From contig CAAGBL010000008.1 of NCBI GenBank assembly GCA_900768045.1, forward strand, positions 1 to 29,311: DNA of 29,311 bases, read 5' to 3'. The position numbers were made by a program, and so were the translations under genes. The notes under the pieces were generated by a model. It ran no database searches, had not been told where the DNA came from, and saw only the letters and a program-made list of their open reading frames with translations. Positions within the stretch are counted from its first letter, which is position 1. Each line of letters begins with the position of its first letter. Origin of the DNA: an uncultured Alistipes sp. (GTDB taxonomy: Bacteria > Bacteroidota > Bacteroidia > Bacteroidales > Rikenellaceae). Shown here in pieces: positions 1 through 6,735 of the stretch.

Positions 1-2
1 AG

Positions 3-854
3 GTAGGTAAAGATTTCGCCCTAATCACCGTAAGGCGTTACGAAAGTTGCACCCATTATCTTGCCGAACTTATCAAACTGAAATACGACAAAGAGGATTT
101 GCCTATTACGGAGGTAAACGGCGAACTTGTGCGAGCCTTTGAGTTCTATTTGAAGACCGAGAAGAATTGTCAGCAGAATACCGTTATCCGCTATATGAAG
201 TGCTTGAAGAAGATTATCAACCTTGCACTTGCCAACGAATGGATAGAGAAGAATCCTTTTGCGGGTATCAAGTTCCACGAAAAGGAGGTAATCCGCGAGT
301 TCCTGACGATGGACGAGCTTATGACAATATACCAAAAGGAGTTTGCACTACCTCGCCTAGCATTGGTGCGTGATGTATTTATCTTTGCTGCCTTTACGGG
401 ATTGGCATTTATAGATGTTCAGCAACTCGCCGCCGAGCATATCGTGCAGGATAACAACGGGCACTATTGGATTCGCAAGACACGCCAAAAGACAAATAAT
501 ATGTGTAATATCCCGCTGTTGGATATTCCGTTGGCGATTCTCAAGAAGTATGAGAACAATCCAACTTGCATCAAACGTGGCGTATTACTGCCCGTTCCTT
601 GCAATCAGAATATGAACAGCTACCTAAAAGAGATAGCCGATGTCTGCGGAATCCAGAAGCATCTTAGCACACATGTGGCCCGTCATTCCTACGCCACGTC
701 TGTGTGCTTGGCTAACGGTGTGAGCATAGAAAATGTAGCAAAGATGCTCGGACACTCAAACATCAAGATGACGCAGCACTATGCAAAAGTGCTTGATAGT
801 TCGATATTGAAGGATATGATGAATGTAAAGAGTGCGATAGTGAATTTAGGATAG
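3..854 (+). CDS. Tyrosine recombinase (mobile-element integrase), 5' end cut by window edge
   Basis: Site-specific DNA recombinase of the tyrosine family that would integrate and excise a mobile element. The reading frame is open from base 3, so the N-terminus lies outside the window; a TTG at 99 is not the true start. The upstream residues (…RRYESCTHYL…) look like the SAM-like core-binding domain of Bacteroidota integrases. The catalytic domain shows a Lys in the beta-hairpin (WIRKTRQKT), box II HVARH, the LGHSN histidine and the nucleophile Tyr in QHYAKV. The usual box-I arginine after TGL is replaced by alanine (FTGLAFIDV). IntDOT of CTnDOT likewise lacks this arginine, so the change need not mean inactivity. 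The gene converges with the two small HTH genes at 1448-2032, the usual company of Bacteroidales integrative elements. Confidence 0.93.
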   Translation, partial: VGKDFALITVRRYESCTHYLAELIKLKYDKEDLPITEVNGELVRAFEFYLKTEKNCQQNTVIRYMKCLKKIINLALANEWIEKNPFAGIKFHEKEVIREFLTMDELMTIYQKEFALPRLALVRDVFIFAAFTGLAFIDVQQLAAEHIVQDNNGHYWIRKTRQKTNNMCNIPLLDIPLAILKKYENNPTCIKRGVLLPVPCNQNMNSYLKEIADVCGIQKHLSTHVARHSYATSVCLANGVSIENVAKMLGHSNIKMTQHYAKVLDSSILKDMMNVKSAIVNLG

Positions 855-1054
855 AAGTCTGCGGTACGCTTCACTTGCTTTCGCCCCATTATAAAGTTAA
901 CTCGGAGGGCAATACCTGCGAGTTCAAGCCCACGGGTTTTCGAGCAAAAAATTCTCTCCGATAATTTTTCACCCGAAAAAACTCTCCGGTATCACCGTCC
1001 GAGTTGAGAATGGGATTGGGACGAAGCAAGCGAAGCGACCTACGACGCATAATA

Positions 1055-1247
1055 AGAAGTTGTTTGAATTTTATTGAAAGAGTTTGTTTGTTGCTGCAAA
1101 AGATAGTTTCGGCTTCTTTGAGGCTCTTTTCGGCAACTTTTCATTTGTGATAATTGGAAATAGTCCACTATTACCTGCATACCCCAAATGAAAATTTACA
1201 CGAAATTAGCTCTCAAATAATCTCGAAATAAAATTCAAACAACTTCT
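1055..1247. repeat. 193-bp imperfect palindrome with perfect 21-bp terminal arms
   Basis: Bases 1055-1075 are the exact reverse complement of 1227-1247. Nested inside are further pairings: TTTGAG (1117-1122) with CTCAAA (1212-1217), TTTCG (1128-1132) with CGAAA (1201-1205), and TTTTCATTTG (1138-1147) with CAAATGAAAA (1185-1194). The left arm carries about 30 extra bases (1076-1116). The whole could extrude as a cruciform or fold as an RNA or single-stranded hairpin of about 190 nt. No convincing ORF lies inside, and no obvious target-site duplication flanks it. It lies 200 bp downstream of the integrase stop. The preceding stretch (855-1054) is non-coding and holds one more distant pair, AACTCGGA (899-906) with TCCGAGTT (998-1005). 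Function unknown. Confidence 0.8.
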
Positions 1248-1306
1248 AGGTCAAATCTATTAAGAGTATCAATCTTCAAATTACAATCAAGCCTCCATTA
1301 TTATAG

Positions 1307-1348
1307 AAAAACAGAGTTGGGGACAAAGGCCGCTCGCTCCCAACTCTG
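1307..1348 (-). terminator. Intrinsic terminator for the minus-strand HTH operon
   Basis: Perfect 10-bp arms CAGAGTTGGG (1312-1321) and CCCAACTCTG (1339-1348), followed on the minus strand by a run of five T (complement of 1307-1311). It lies about 100 bp beyond the stop of the HTH gene that ends at 1448, so it probably ends that transcript before it reaches the integrase gene. Confidence 0.7.
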
Positions 1349-1384
1349 CATAATAAGTTCAGTCAGTGTTTCCTTTACACTTAT

Positions 1385-1447
1385 AATATACCCTATCGGG
1401 TGTAATTTGCAAGTGCATAACCCATATTATACCTTATAGGGTATAAT
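1385..1447. promoter_or_regulatory. Two similar operator-like palindromes
   Basis: Site 1 pairs TATACCC (1387-1393) with GGGTGTA (1398-1404), one mismatch. Site 2 pairs ATTATACC (1426-1433) with GGTATAAT (1440-1447), perfect arms. The two share the TATACC-N-GGGT pattern, with centres about 41 bp (four helical turns) apart, as if bound by one dimeric protein. They lie just beyond the stop of the HTH gene at 1448 and before the minus-strand terminator. Binding by the neighbouring excisionase-like proteins is an inference. Confidence 0.5.
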
Positions 1448-1741
1448 CTAAAACTTGCCACGATAACAACTTTGCAATACTCGCTCAATATCGCTTTCAC
1501 GATAAAGGATTTTTCCACCGAGTTGGCGATATGGCAAAATGCCTTTGTTGCGATAGTCCTGCAATGTACGGCGACTGATTTTTAAGCGCTCCGACAACTC
1601 CCTATCGGTTAGATAGTGTTCGCCACCCAATAGCGGCTGATTATCATCTGCCATCGTTGCGGCATCCTTGGCAATGCGGTCAAGTTCCGCGAATAGGTCT
1701 CTGACCCATTCGTGCTTGTGTGTGATAACTTCGTTACTCAT
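1448..1741 (-). CDS. Excisionase-type helix-turn-helix protein (97 aa)
   Basis: Small DNA-binding protein with a C-terminal HTH_17/MerR-like domain. The segment LTDRELSERLKISRRTLQDY (about residues 44-63) is the helix-turn-helix, followed by the wing GILPYRQLGGKILYRESDIE, the layout of excisionase/transposon-encoded HTH proteins in Bacteroidota. The first 40 residues are a charged helical extension. It is the downstream partner of the related gene at 1760-2032 (18-bp gap). Such pairs usually accompany a tyrosine integrase and control excision or transfer of the element. Start ATG at 1741. A transcriptional regulator without an excision role remains possible. Confidence 0.88.
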   Translation of the reverse strand: MSNEVITHKHEWVRDLFAELDRIAKDAATMADDNQPLLGGEHYLTDRELSERLKISRRTLQDYRNKGILPYRQLGGKILYRESDIERVLQSCYRGKF

Positions 1742-1759
1742 AGGCTTTTAGTTTATAGA

Positions 1760-2032
1760 TTATACATCATTTGCAATAAGTCGCTCGACATCTTCGGGAC
1801 GATAGTAGATGCGGTTGTTGATTTTAGAGTGCGGCAATCTCCCGCTATCCCTGAGCGTTTGCAGCGTGCGAGGACTAATCTTCAACGCCTGACAGACATC
1901 CTGATTATCCATCCACTCGCTCATACGCCTACCACTACGCTGTCGGTTGATACTATCCATTCTCTTCACGAACTGCCCGAGGCGCAATACAAGCTCCTCA
2001 AAGGTCTTTTTCTCAATGCTAATAATCTCCAT
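1760..2032 (-). CDS. Excisionase-type helix-turn-helix protein (90 aa)
   Basis: Second small HTH_17-type protein, paralogous in layout to the next gene. The recognition segment is MDNQDVCQALKISPRTLQTL, with the wing DSGRLPHSKINNRIYYRPEDVERLI; the N-terminus (about residues 1-35) is helical. It is the first gene of the two-gene minus-strand operon. A possible -7 box (minus-strand reading of 2067-2075, TAGCATTTG) lies about 35 bp upstream but is imperfect. The pair probably regulates recombination of the element carrying the integrase. No mobilisation or replication gene is present between this operon and the cargo genes, so if the element transfers, those functions lie outside the window or come in trans. 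Confidence 0.88.
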   Translation of the reverse strand: MEIISIEKKTFEELVLRLGQFVKRMDSINRQRSGRRMSEWMDNQDVCQALKISPRTLQTLRDSGRLPHSKINNRIYYRPEDVERLIANDV

Positions 2033-2179
2033 AACTATTTCATTTTTACATTAAACATTCGCTTTTCAAATGCTAAGTAAAAACAAAAAACAATACGCTC
2101 TTCAAACCCGACATAACGTGTCCTAAAGTGTCATTAGATTGCATTTTGAAGCGACCTCAGATGCTTGAAAGATTATTGA

Positions 2180-2301
2180 TTGGTCATATGGTCACACTGT
2201 CTGTTGGTCGGTTGGTTTATTGGGTCCAACAAACCAACAAACCAACTAACCAACACGCCAACCAACCATTATTTGTTGGTCATAACAGACCATATGACCA
2301 A
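2180..2301. repeat. Iteron-like 8-bp tandem repeats inside nested inverted repeats
   Basis: Outer arms TTGGTCATATGGTC (2180-2193) and GACCATATGACCAA (2288-2301) are perfect 14-bp inverted repeats. Inside, GTTGGTTT (2211-2218) pairs with AAACCAAC (2231-2238), and TTGG (2220-2223) with CCAA (2226-2229). Four 8-bp units follow in tandem: AAACCAAC, AAACCAAC, TAACCAAC, ACGCCAAC (2231-2262). Near the right end GTTGGTCAT pairs with ATGACCAAC. The region has no plausible gene. It resembles a protein-binding array such as an origin, transfer origin or recombination accessory site, but nothing in the sequence tells which. Confidence 0.75.
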
Positions 2302-2352
2302 CATCATTCAAATAGGCTAATTATTGAGCTAAAAAGTAGCTACTATGCCGTT

Positions 2353-2437
2353 ATTTCCAGGCACTGGAAATTTATGTTCAAGCGAACATAGCAAGTTGTG
2401 TTTTGGGGCACCCGAAATGTTTTCGGCGTCCCAAAAC
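2353..2437. repeat. Three consecutive hairpins in the integrase-proximal intergenic region
   Basis: Hairpin 1: ATTTCCAG (2353-2360) / CTGGAAAT (2364-2371), loop GCA. Hairpin 2: TATGTTC (2373-2379) / GAACATA (2384-2390), loop AAGC. Hairpin 3: GTTTTGGG (2400-2407) / CCCAAAAC (2430-2437) enclosing CCGAAA (2412-2417) / TTTCGG (2421-2426). All arms are perfect and packed into 85 bp. The layout would suit a transfer origin, a structured RNA or a recombination site. Bases 2438-2780 are AT-rich and show no further gene; a weak promoter-like TAAATTTG at 2631-2638 lacks a clear -33 partner. Confidence 0.7.
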
Positions 2438-2780
2438 TACCTATCGGCATCCTACCTTCCAAAGTCGGGTGGATGTGATGCCTTACATTGCAAAGAGTTC
2501 TCCTTATGTAAAAGTTTTATACTCCGAATAATCATATAAATTATCCGAATGTTCATTCTTGAATTATAAAAATTACAATTTATCTGATAAAAAAGTTGCT
2601 AGTAAAAGTCGCAGTTTCGCATATTATCACTAAATTTGCGATATACGCCAATAAAATGTGCATAAGATATAGGCGGGTTATATAACATACTGTATAGCTA
2701 AGAAATAGTTGTGGCAGAACGACCAAATACTGTAAAAGAATAGCATAGAAATTTGTAAAAATAAAACAAAATTATAGACT

Positions 2781-3728
2781 ATGGCAACAAAATCCAAACG
2801 AATAGAAGTTGTTTCACCAAGCATTAAATGTTATGGTGAAAATGTTAGTTTCAAACAGTTGTTAGAGGCTGTAAATAGCGTTAAATTCCGAATGGAATTT
2901 AAAGACCATGAAATTAAACTAATGAACTCGGAATTACCTAATTGTAGTGTTGGTATAGTAATAACTGGACAAAACAAGGACCTACCTCCTAAAAGGAATA
3001 ATCAAACGGGAGAATTTCATCAGCTAAATTTGGATGTTCACACAGAGAAACTATCTTTTGGAAATATATTCCTATATGATGATAGTATAAACATCCTTTT
3101 TTATGAATTAAATATTAATGGTTGCTATCTGAACAAATTAGCAGAATACATTCAACATTATTGGAACTCAAATAATGATGATAAAGTTGAATTGTCATTC
3201 ACGCCTGTTTCTCGAAAAGGTGAATACCAGCGTTTAATGAAAATGGGATATTACAAAGAATTCTATGTGGAGCTAACTAATCCCACTGAAATTATGCAAG
3301 ATTATAAAGATAATAATTCGTCTTTATTTTCAACAGCCAAGAGATACATTAAGAATAGTGTAAATAATAAATCTGATGTCTTAGTGTTGAAATACTCTAC
3401 ATATGGTAGACGAACTAACAAACTAGGATTGTTAGCAAAAGATGTACAAAACTTGGCTAGGTCATTTGGTGTTTTATTAGCAGGAGAGCAGCGAAAGAAT
3501 GTCAGAAAACTAAAGGTGATGGGATATTTTACAGATCCTAATGATCCAAAGACATTACAACCAATAAACCTAGTTAGCGATGTGTTCTCTATCCATATAA
3601 AGTTGACATCCCAAACATTACATTCTGATTTGCAAGAGGGGGAGAGAAAGAGTGAAATAGAAAAGATATACCAAAAACATCTCACTGAACTTAAATATAT
3701 ATTTAATAGAGACAATGAAATTAATTGA
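2781..3728 (+). CDS. Unrecognised 315-aa protein, first gene of three-gene cargo module
   Basis: I do not recognise a family. The protein is soluble-looking: no signal peptide, no membrane helix, lysine- and asparagine-rich, with mixed alpha/beta character. A beta-rich first half (residues about 40-125, e.g. NIFLYDDSINILFYELNING) is followed by basic segments around KRYIKN and GEQRKNVRKLKVMG, and a charged helical tail (EGERKSEIEKIYQKHL). The start is the first ATG of the frame. Its last 14 bp overlap the start of the membrane-protein gene, so the two are very likely translationally coupled. Base composition is markedly AT-rich compared with the core genes to the right, consistent with horizontal gain. 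Context (mobile element, overlap with membrane and nucleoid-associated partners) suggests a defence or conflict role, but that is inference. Confidence 0.85.
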   Translation: MATKSKRIEVVSPSIKCYGENVSFKQLLEAVNSVKFRMEFKDHEIKLMNSELPNCSVGIVITGQNKDLPPKRNNQTGEFHQLNLDVHTEKLSFGNIFLYDDSINILFYELNINGCYLNKLAEYIQHYWNSNNDDKVELSFTPVSRKGEYQRLMKMGYYKEFYVELTNPTEIMQDYKDNNSSLFSTAKRYIKNSVNNKSDVLVLKYSTYGRRTNKLGLLAKDVQNLARSFGVLLAGEQRKNVRKLKVMGYFTDPNDPKTLQPINLVSDVFSIHIKLTSQTLHSDLQEGERKSEIEKIYQKHLTELKYIFNRDNEIN

Positions 3729-4164
3729 GAACTTTTTGCCACCTATAATTGGTGTTGTTATTGGTTATTTCATCTATAAATGTGATGTTGTTACTTATGA
3801 TGGTAGTATCGAGTTTATCAAGCAGTTTACGACAATAGGTACATGTACATTTGGCTTTCTCCTAACTTTGTTTGGACTTATTGTACAAAGTAATAGTGAT
3901 GTGATAACCGAAATAAGGCAAAGAAAGATTCCATATAGACGATTTATTTTCTATAATAGAAAGGTCGTGTTTATATCTCTATTATTAACAATATATTCAT
4001 ACATTATTGGATACTTAAACATTGATAGGATTGTTAGTTGTGATATAATTTTACATATTGCCACATCTATTTTCTTTGGTGCTTTTGTTTGGTTTATGAT
4101 AGAGACAATATATTTTCTTTTAATATTCTATATTTTAATTCAAGATAAAGATGATACAGAGTAA
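3715..4164 (+). CDS. Small four-helix membrane protein (149 aa), middle gene of the module
   Basis: Predicted integral membrane protein with four hydrophobic segments, about residues 7-22 (PPIIGVVIGYFIY), 40-60 (IGTCTFGFLLTLFGLIVQ), 83-102 (VVFISLLLTIYSYIIGYL) and 111-141. A basic cytosolic-type loop (EIRQRKIPYRRFIFYNRK, residues about 66-83) lies between helices 2 and 3. No signal peptide and no known catalytic motif. Its ATG overlaps the upstream gene by 14 bp, and its 3' end overlaps the downstream gene by the same 14 bp. Constant overlaps like this favour stoichiometric expression of a complex. It could be the membrane anchor or membrane-disrupting effector of the module; the family is not recognised. 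Confidence 0.85.
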   Translation: MKLIENFLPPIIGVVIGYFIYKCDVVTYDGSIEFIKQFTTIGTCTFGFLLTLFGLIVQSNSDVITEIRQRKIPYRRFIFYNRKVVFISLLLTIYSYIIGYLNIDRIVSCDIILHIATSIFFGAFVWFMIETIYFLLIFYILIQDKDDTE

Positions 4165-5182
4165 CAATGTAGAAATACATTCAATTGGGCTACACAAGGT
4201 TGGCAATAAATATATGGATGAACCACTTGAGTTATCCACAGAACTAATTAATTTAGATGATTATATCAAGAATATTCTTGTAAATTATTTTTTGTCAAAG
4301 TTTAATTTCTTCGAACTATTCTCGCTATCTCATCAAATAGATGTTAAGTACAACGAAATATTCTCAATTTCGCAGGAAATATTTTCCAAAAGGGATATAT
4401 CTGTTGCAGAAACTGTGAACCTTGCAAAACATCTATACGAACAAAGTACACATCCTAAGATAAAAGGAGGTGAATTTTATATCGTATATTTTAAGGATTT
4501 TGTTGTCGATAATAAAATTATGGATGCCATTGGTCTATTCAAATCTGAGAATAAAGATACTTTTCTAAAAATATACTCTAAAGGGGAAAATTTTGAGATA
4601 GAAAGTGAAAGCGGTATTAACATTAATAAGTTGGATAAAGGATGCTTGATTTTTAATACTGAAAAAGAAAATGGCTACTTAGTCGCTATTGTAGACAACA
4701 CAAATAAAGGAACAGAGGCAAAATATTGGACTGATGATTTCCTTCATGTACGCCCAAGAAAAGATAGTTTCAACCAAACACAAAATATGCTGTCTCTTTG
4801 TAAGAGTTTTGTTTCTCAGTTACCAAATGATAATGGTAAAGTTGAGAAAGCAACATATATGAATAGAAGCATCGAGGCACTAAAAGAAGAATCTGTTAAT
4901 ATAAACTCTTTTGCCGAACAAGTTTTTGAGACGCCAGAGTTAGTTTCTGAGTTCAAGCAGTATAAAGAAACTTATCAAAAAGAACGAGACATAGAAATTG
5001 ATGATACCTTTGAAACTACTGCTACGGCAATAAAACGAAGGGCTACGGGCACAATGACTACAATTAAGCTCGATAAGAACTTTGATATAAACATTCATGG
5101 TGGAGAGCAGTACATCGTAAGAGGTTACGATGAAGAGCGAGGAATGTATTATTACCAATTATTCTTTAAAGAAGAGAAATAG
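4151..5182 (+). CDS. Nucleoid-associated protein, NdpA/YejK type (343 aa)
   Basis: Matches the Bacteroidota branch of the 37-kDa nucleoid-associated protein family (PF04245, NdpA/YejK) over its full length. Characteristic segments are the N-terminal IGLHKVGNKYMDEPLELS, the central LAKHLYEQSTHPKIKGGEFYIVYFKD, IGLFKSENKDTFLKIY, and GYLVAIVDNTNKGTEAKYWTDDFL. Family members associate with the nucleoid; the molecular role is poorly defined. Many chromosomes carry such a gene, but here it is the third cistron of an overlapping cargo operon behind an unknown protein and a membrane protein, so it may have been recruited as a DNA-sensing or DNA-binding subunit. The AT-rich composition matches the two upstream genes. 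The operon has no obvious terminator until the strong hairpin at 5452-5484. Confidence 0.9.
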   Translation: MIQSNNVEIHSIGLHKVGNKYMDEPLELSTELINLDDYIKNILVNYFLSKFNFFELFSLSHQIDVKYNEIFSISQEIFSKRDISVAETVNLAKHLYEQSTHPKIKGGEFYIVYFKDFVVDNKIMDAIGLFKSENKDTFLKIYSKGENFEIESESGININKLDKGCLIFNTEKENGYLVAIVDNTNKGTEAKYWTDDFLHVRPRKDSFNQTQNMLSLCKSFVSQLPNDNGKVEKATYMNRSIEALKEESVNINSFAEQVFETPELVSEFKQYKETYQKERDIEIDDTFETTATAIKRRATGTMTTIKLDKNFDINIHGGEQYIVRGYDEERGMYYYQLFFKEEK

Positions 5183-5210
5183 TCCAAATAATTAAATACT
5201 TTACATTCGT

Positions 5211-5450
5211 ATGACCGAAACCAACCGCATAGAACATAAAAGAGAATTGACCTTGGACTTTATTTGAGGGAGCGTATAGGTCAATTGTTTCAAGTTTGCT
5301 GACAACTTTATTCTCATACTTTTGTCTATAAGTGCTCATGATACTGCTCATGATGGCACCAAGTAGGCACTAAGTAGGCACTAAGATAGAACTATGTTGG
5401 CACCCAGTCGATGTGGTTAATAATTATCAGAAAAGAGACATCTATAATAT
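5211..5450 (+). pseudogene. Remnant of an AlbA_2-type ATP-binding/DNA-binding protein
   Basis: ATG at 5211 opens with MTETNRIEHKRELT, the conserved start of Bacteroidota proteins with an AlbA_2 (putative DNA-binding) domain, then meets a stop at 5265-5267 after 18 codons. Downstream, in another frame, bases from about 5353 read APSRH*VGTKIELCWHPVDV, like the low-complexity spacer and C-terminal winged-helix start of the same proteins. It contains an in-frame stop and a short tandem duplication of AAGTAGGCACT (about 5359-5380). The middle of a normally 400-500-aa gene is therefore missing. The assignment rests on remembered family consensus, so the C-terminal part is less certain than the N-terminus. 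Confidence 0.5.
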
Positions 5451-5451
5451 C

Positions 5452-5484
5452 AACGAACTCGCAAGATTGACTTGCGAGTTCGTT
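5452..5484. terminator. Strong intrinsic terminator, 14-bp perfect stem
   Basis: AACGAACTCGCAAG (5452-5465), loop ATTGA, CTTGCGAGTTCGTT (5471-5484), followed by TGTTTTA. It separates the three-gene module and the AlbA_2 remnant from the XRE/HipA operon. Confidence 0.85.
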
Positions 5485-5566
5485 TGTTTTAGACTATCAA
5501 GCTTTTCTTTATAGTTACATTCATGTATTATTTCAATCAACCTATCATAAAATAAAGAAAAAGTAT

Positions 5567-5590
5567 TATATTTGCATATTATATGATATG
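5567..5590 (+). promoter_or_regulatory. Promoter -7 box with adjoining operator for the XRE/HipA operon
   Basis: TATATTTG (5567-5574) matches the Bacteroidota -7 consensus TAnnTTTG, and the predicted start site falls about 18 bp before the ATG at 5599. No good -33 box is visible. Immediately downstream is a palindrome, CATAT-N6-ATATG (5575-5590), which would cover the transcription start. That is the expected place for autorepression by the XRE protein encoded by the first gene. Confidence 0.55.
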
Positions 5591-5598
5591 TTGAAGTT

Positions 5599-5919
5599 AT
5601 GGCAAAGAGTACAATGGGGACTAAATTACCCCGAAAATTAGAGCAGAAGATGCAGACTGTTGGCGAGCAAATAAGGCTTGCCCGCTTGCGTCGTAATCTG
5701 AGTGTTGCACAGGTGGCGGAGCGTGCTACTTGTTCTCCACTTACGGTATCACGCATAGAGAAGGGTGTGCCGACGGTTGCGATTGGCATCTATCTGCGTG
5801 TATTGTATGCCCTGCAACTTGATGATGATATCCTGTTTTTGGCAAAGGATGATGAACTCGGCAGAGCATTGCAAGATATGAATCTGCCTCAGCGTGAAAG
5901 GGCGTCTAAAAAGGAATAA
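5599..5919 (+). CDS. XRE-family repressor, HipB-like antitoxin candidate (106 aa)
   Basis: Cro/C1-type helix-turn-helix protein. The HTH occupies about residues 21-75: QTVGEQIRLARLRRNLSVAQ (helix 1), VAERATCSPLTVSRIEKG (helices 2-3 with the recognition helix), then VAIGIYLRVLYALQL. The basic N-terminal arm (MAKSTMGTKLPRKLEQK) and the charged C-terminal tail are typical extras. In HipBA modules such a protein binds the operator and neutralises the HipA kinase. Here a nuclease-like gene sits between it and hipA, which is unusual. It is the first gene of the operon, with a promoter box and a palindrome directly upstream. Confidence 0.9.
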   Translation: MAKSTMGTKLPRKLEQKMQTVGEQIRLARLRRNLSVAQVAERATCSPLTVSRIEKGVPTVAIGIYLRVLYALQLDDDILFLAKDDELGRALQDMNLPQRERASKKE

Positions 5920-5932
5920 GTATATCCGAGAT

Positions 5933-6733
5933 ATGAAACTATCATTGCGCAATACTAAAATACAGAATCTGAATTTTGTTATATCTTCTTGTCCGTGTGA
6001 ACAGGAGGATATTACTATCGCTTATCGCTTTGTTAAAGAGGTATTTTGGAGGGTGTGTAAACAGTCGTTATTGTTCTGTAATAGTAAATATGATATTATT
6101 GAATACCCATTCTTGTTTAGAGAGCGTCAATTGGACTCTGTCGTGTTGCCAGTTATATCATCTCTCTGCAAGGGTCTAGTAATAGCTGAATATCCTATTG
6201 TTAGAGATAGCAATATAAAAGGATTTGAAAAAGAGGATTCAAGAGGGCGAATTGACTATTGGTGTATCTATAAGGATTATAGTATCGTTATAGAAATGAA
6301 ACATAGTTACGATGCTTTCAAAACTGATTTGACTAATGATGAAAGGCTTATTAAAAGATGGGAAACAATGACAATTAGCCAGCTTCAAGATGTTCGCAAA
6401 AATGTGAAATATTTTAGTGAGAAGACAAAGGGGGTAATAAGAATTGGGTTACATTTTATAACACCGTACTGTAATCGTGACGGCGATATGGATGATGTCG
6501 CTAATTTTATGTGTAGACAAAAAGAAATTCTAATGAGATTGTCTAGAGATGTAAGCTGCAGCAAGCCTCAAAGGACAACGCCTAATTTTCTCGCAAGTTG
6601 GGTGTTGCCAAATAACAAAAAGTATTTTGAGGTGCCTTATAAAGGCACGTATCCTGGCCTATTGTTACTGGGAAAGATTTTCCCATCGATTGCTCATGAG
6701 GGTAGTATAAGTATGTCTATAAACAGCGATTAA
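5933..6733 (+). CDS. PD-(D/E)XK nuclease-like protein between the XRE and HipA genes (266 aa)
   Basis: No named family is certain, but the central region carries a convincing restriction-endonuclease-like pattern: Glu64 in FRERQLDS, Asp108 in GRIDYWCIYK and Glu121-x-Lys123 in IVIEMKHSY, spaced and flanked by hydrophobic strands as in PD-(D/E)XK folds. A polar helix (DLTNDERLIKRWETMTISQLQDV) follows. I chose ATG 5933, 13 bp after the upstream stop; a GTG at 5894 would overlap the XRE gene by 26 bp. Only 2 bp separate it from hipA, so all are one transcript. It could be a DNA- or RNA-cleaving effector, or a degenerate nuclease fold acting as an accessory. Composition is AT-rich like the other cargo. 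Confidence 0.8.
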   Translation: MKLSLRNTKIQNLNFVISSCPCEQEDITIAYRFVKEVFWRVCKQSLLFCNSKYDIIEYPFLFRERQLDSVVLPVISSLCKGLVIAEYPIVRDSNIKGFEKEDSRGRIDYWCIYKDYSIVIEMKHSYDAFKTDLTNDERLIKRWETMTISQLQDVRKNVKYFSEKTKGVIRIGLHFITPYCNRDGDMDDVANFMCRQKEILMRLSRDVSCSKPQRTTPNFLASWVLPNNKKYFEVPYKGTYPGLLLLGKIFPSIAHEGSISMSINSD

Positions 6734-6735
6734 CT

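Noticed and set aside
1055..1247. Retron msr/msd RNA
   Set aside because: Inverted-repeat arms fit loosely, but no reverse transcriptase gene lies within the window.
2231..2262. CRISPR array
   Set aside because: Units are 8 bp in direct tandem without spacers, and no cas genes are present.
2128..2539. Short ORFs across the repeat region
   Set aside because: Their translations follow the repeats (Thr/Asn/Gln runs), and the region is dominated by inverted repeats.
3715..5182. Direct assignment as a Kiwa system
   Set aside because: Only the general layout is similar; the third gene matches the NdpA/YejK family and I could not see a DUF4868 signature.
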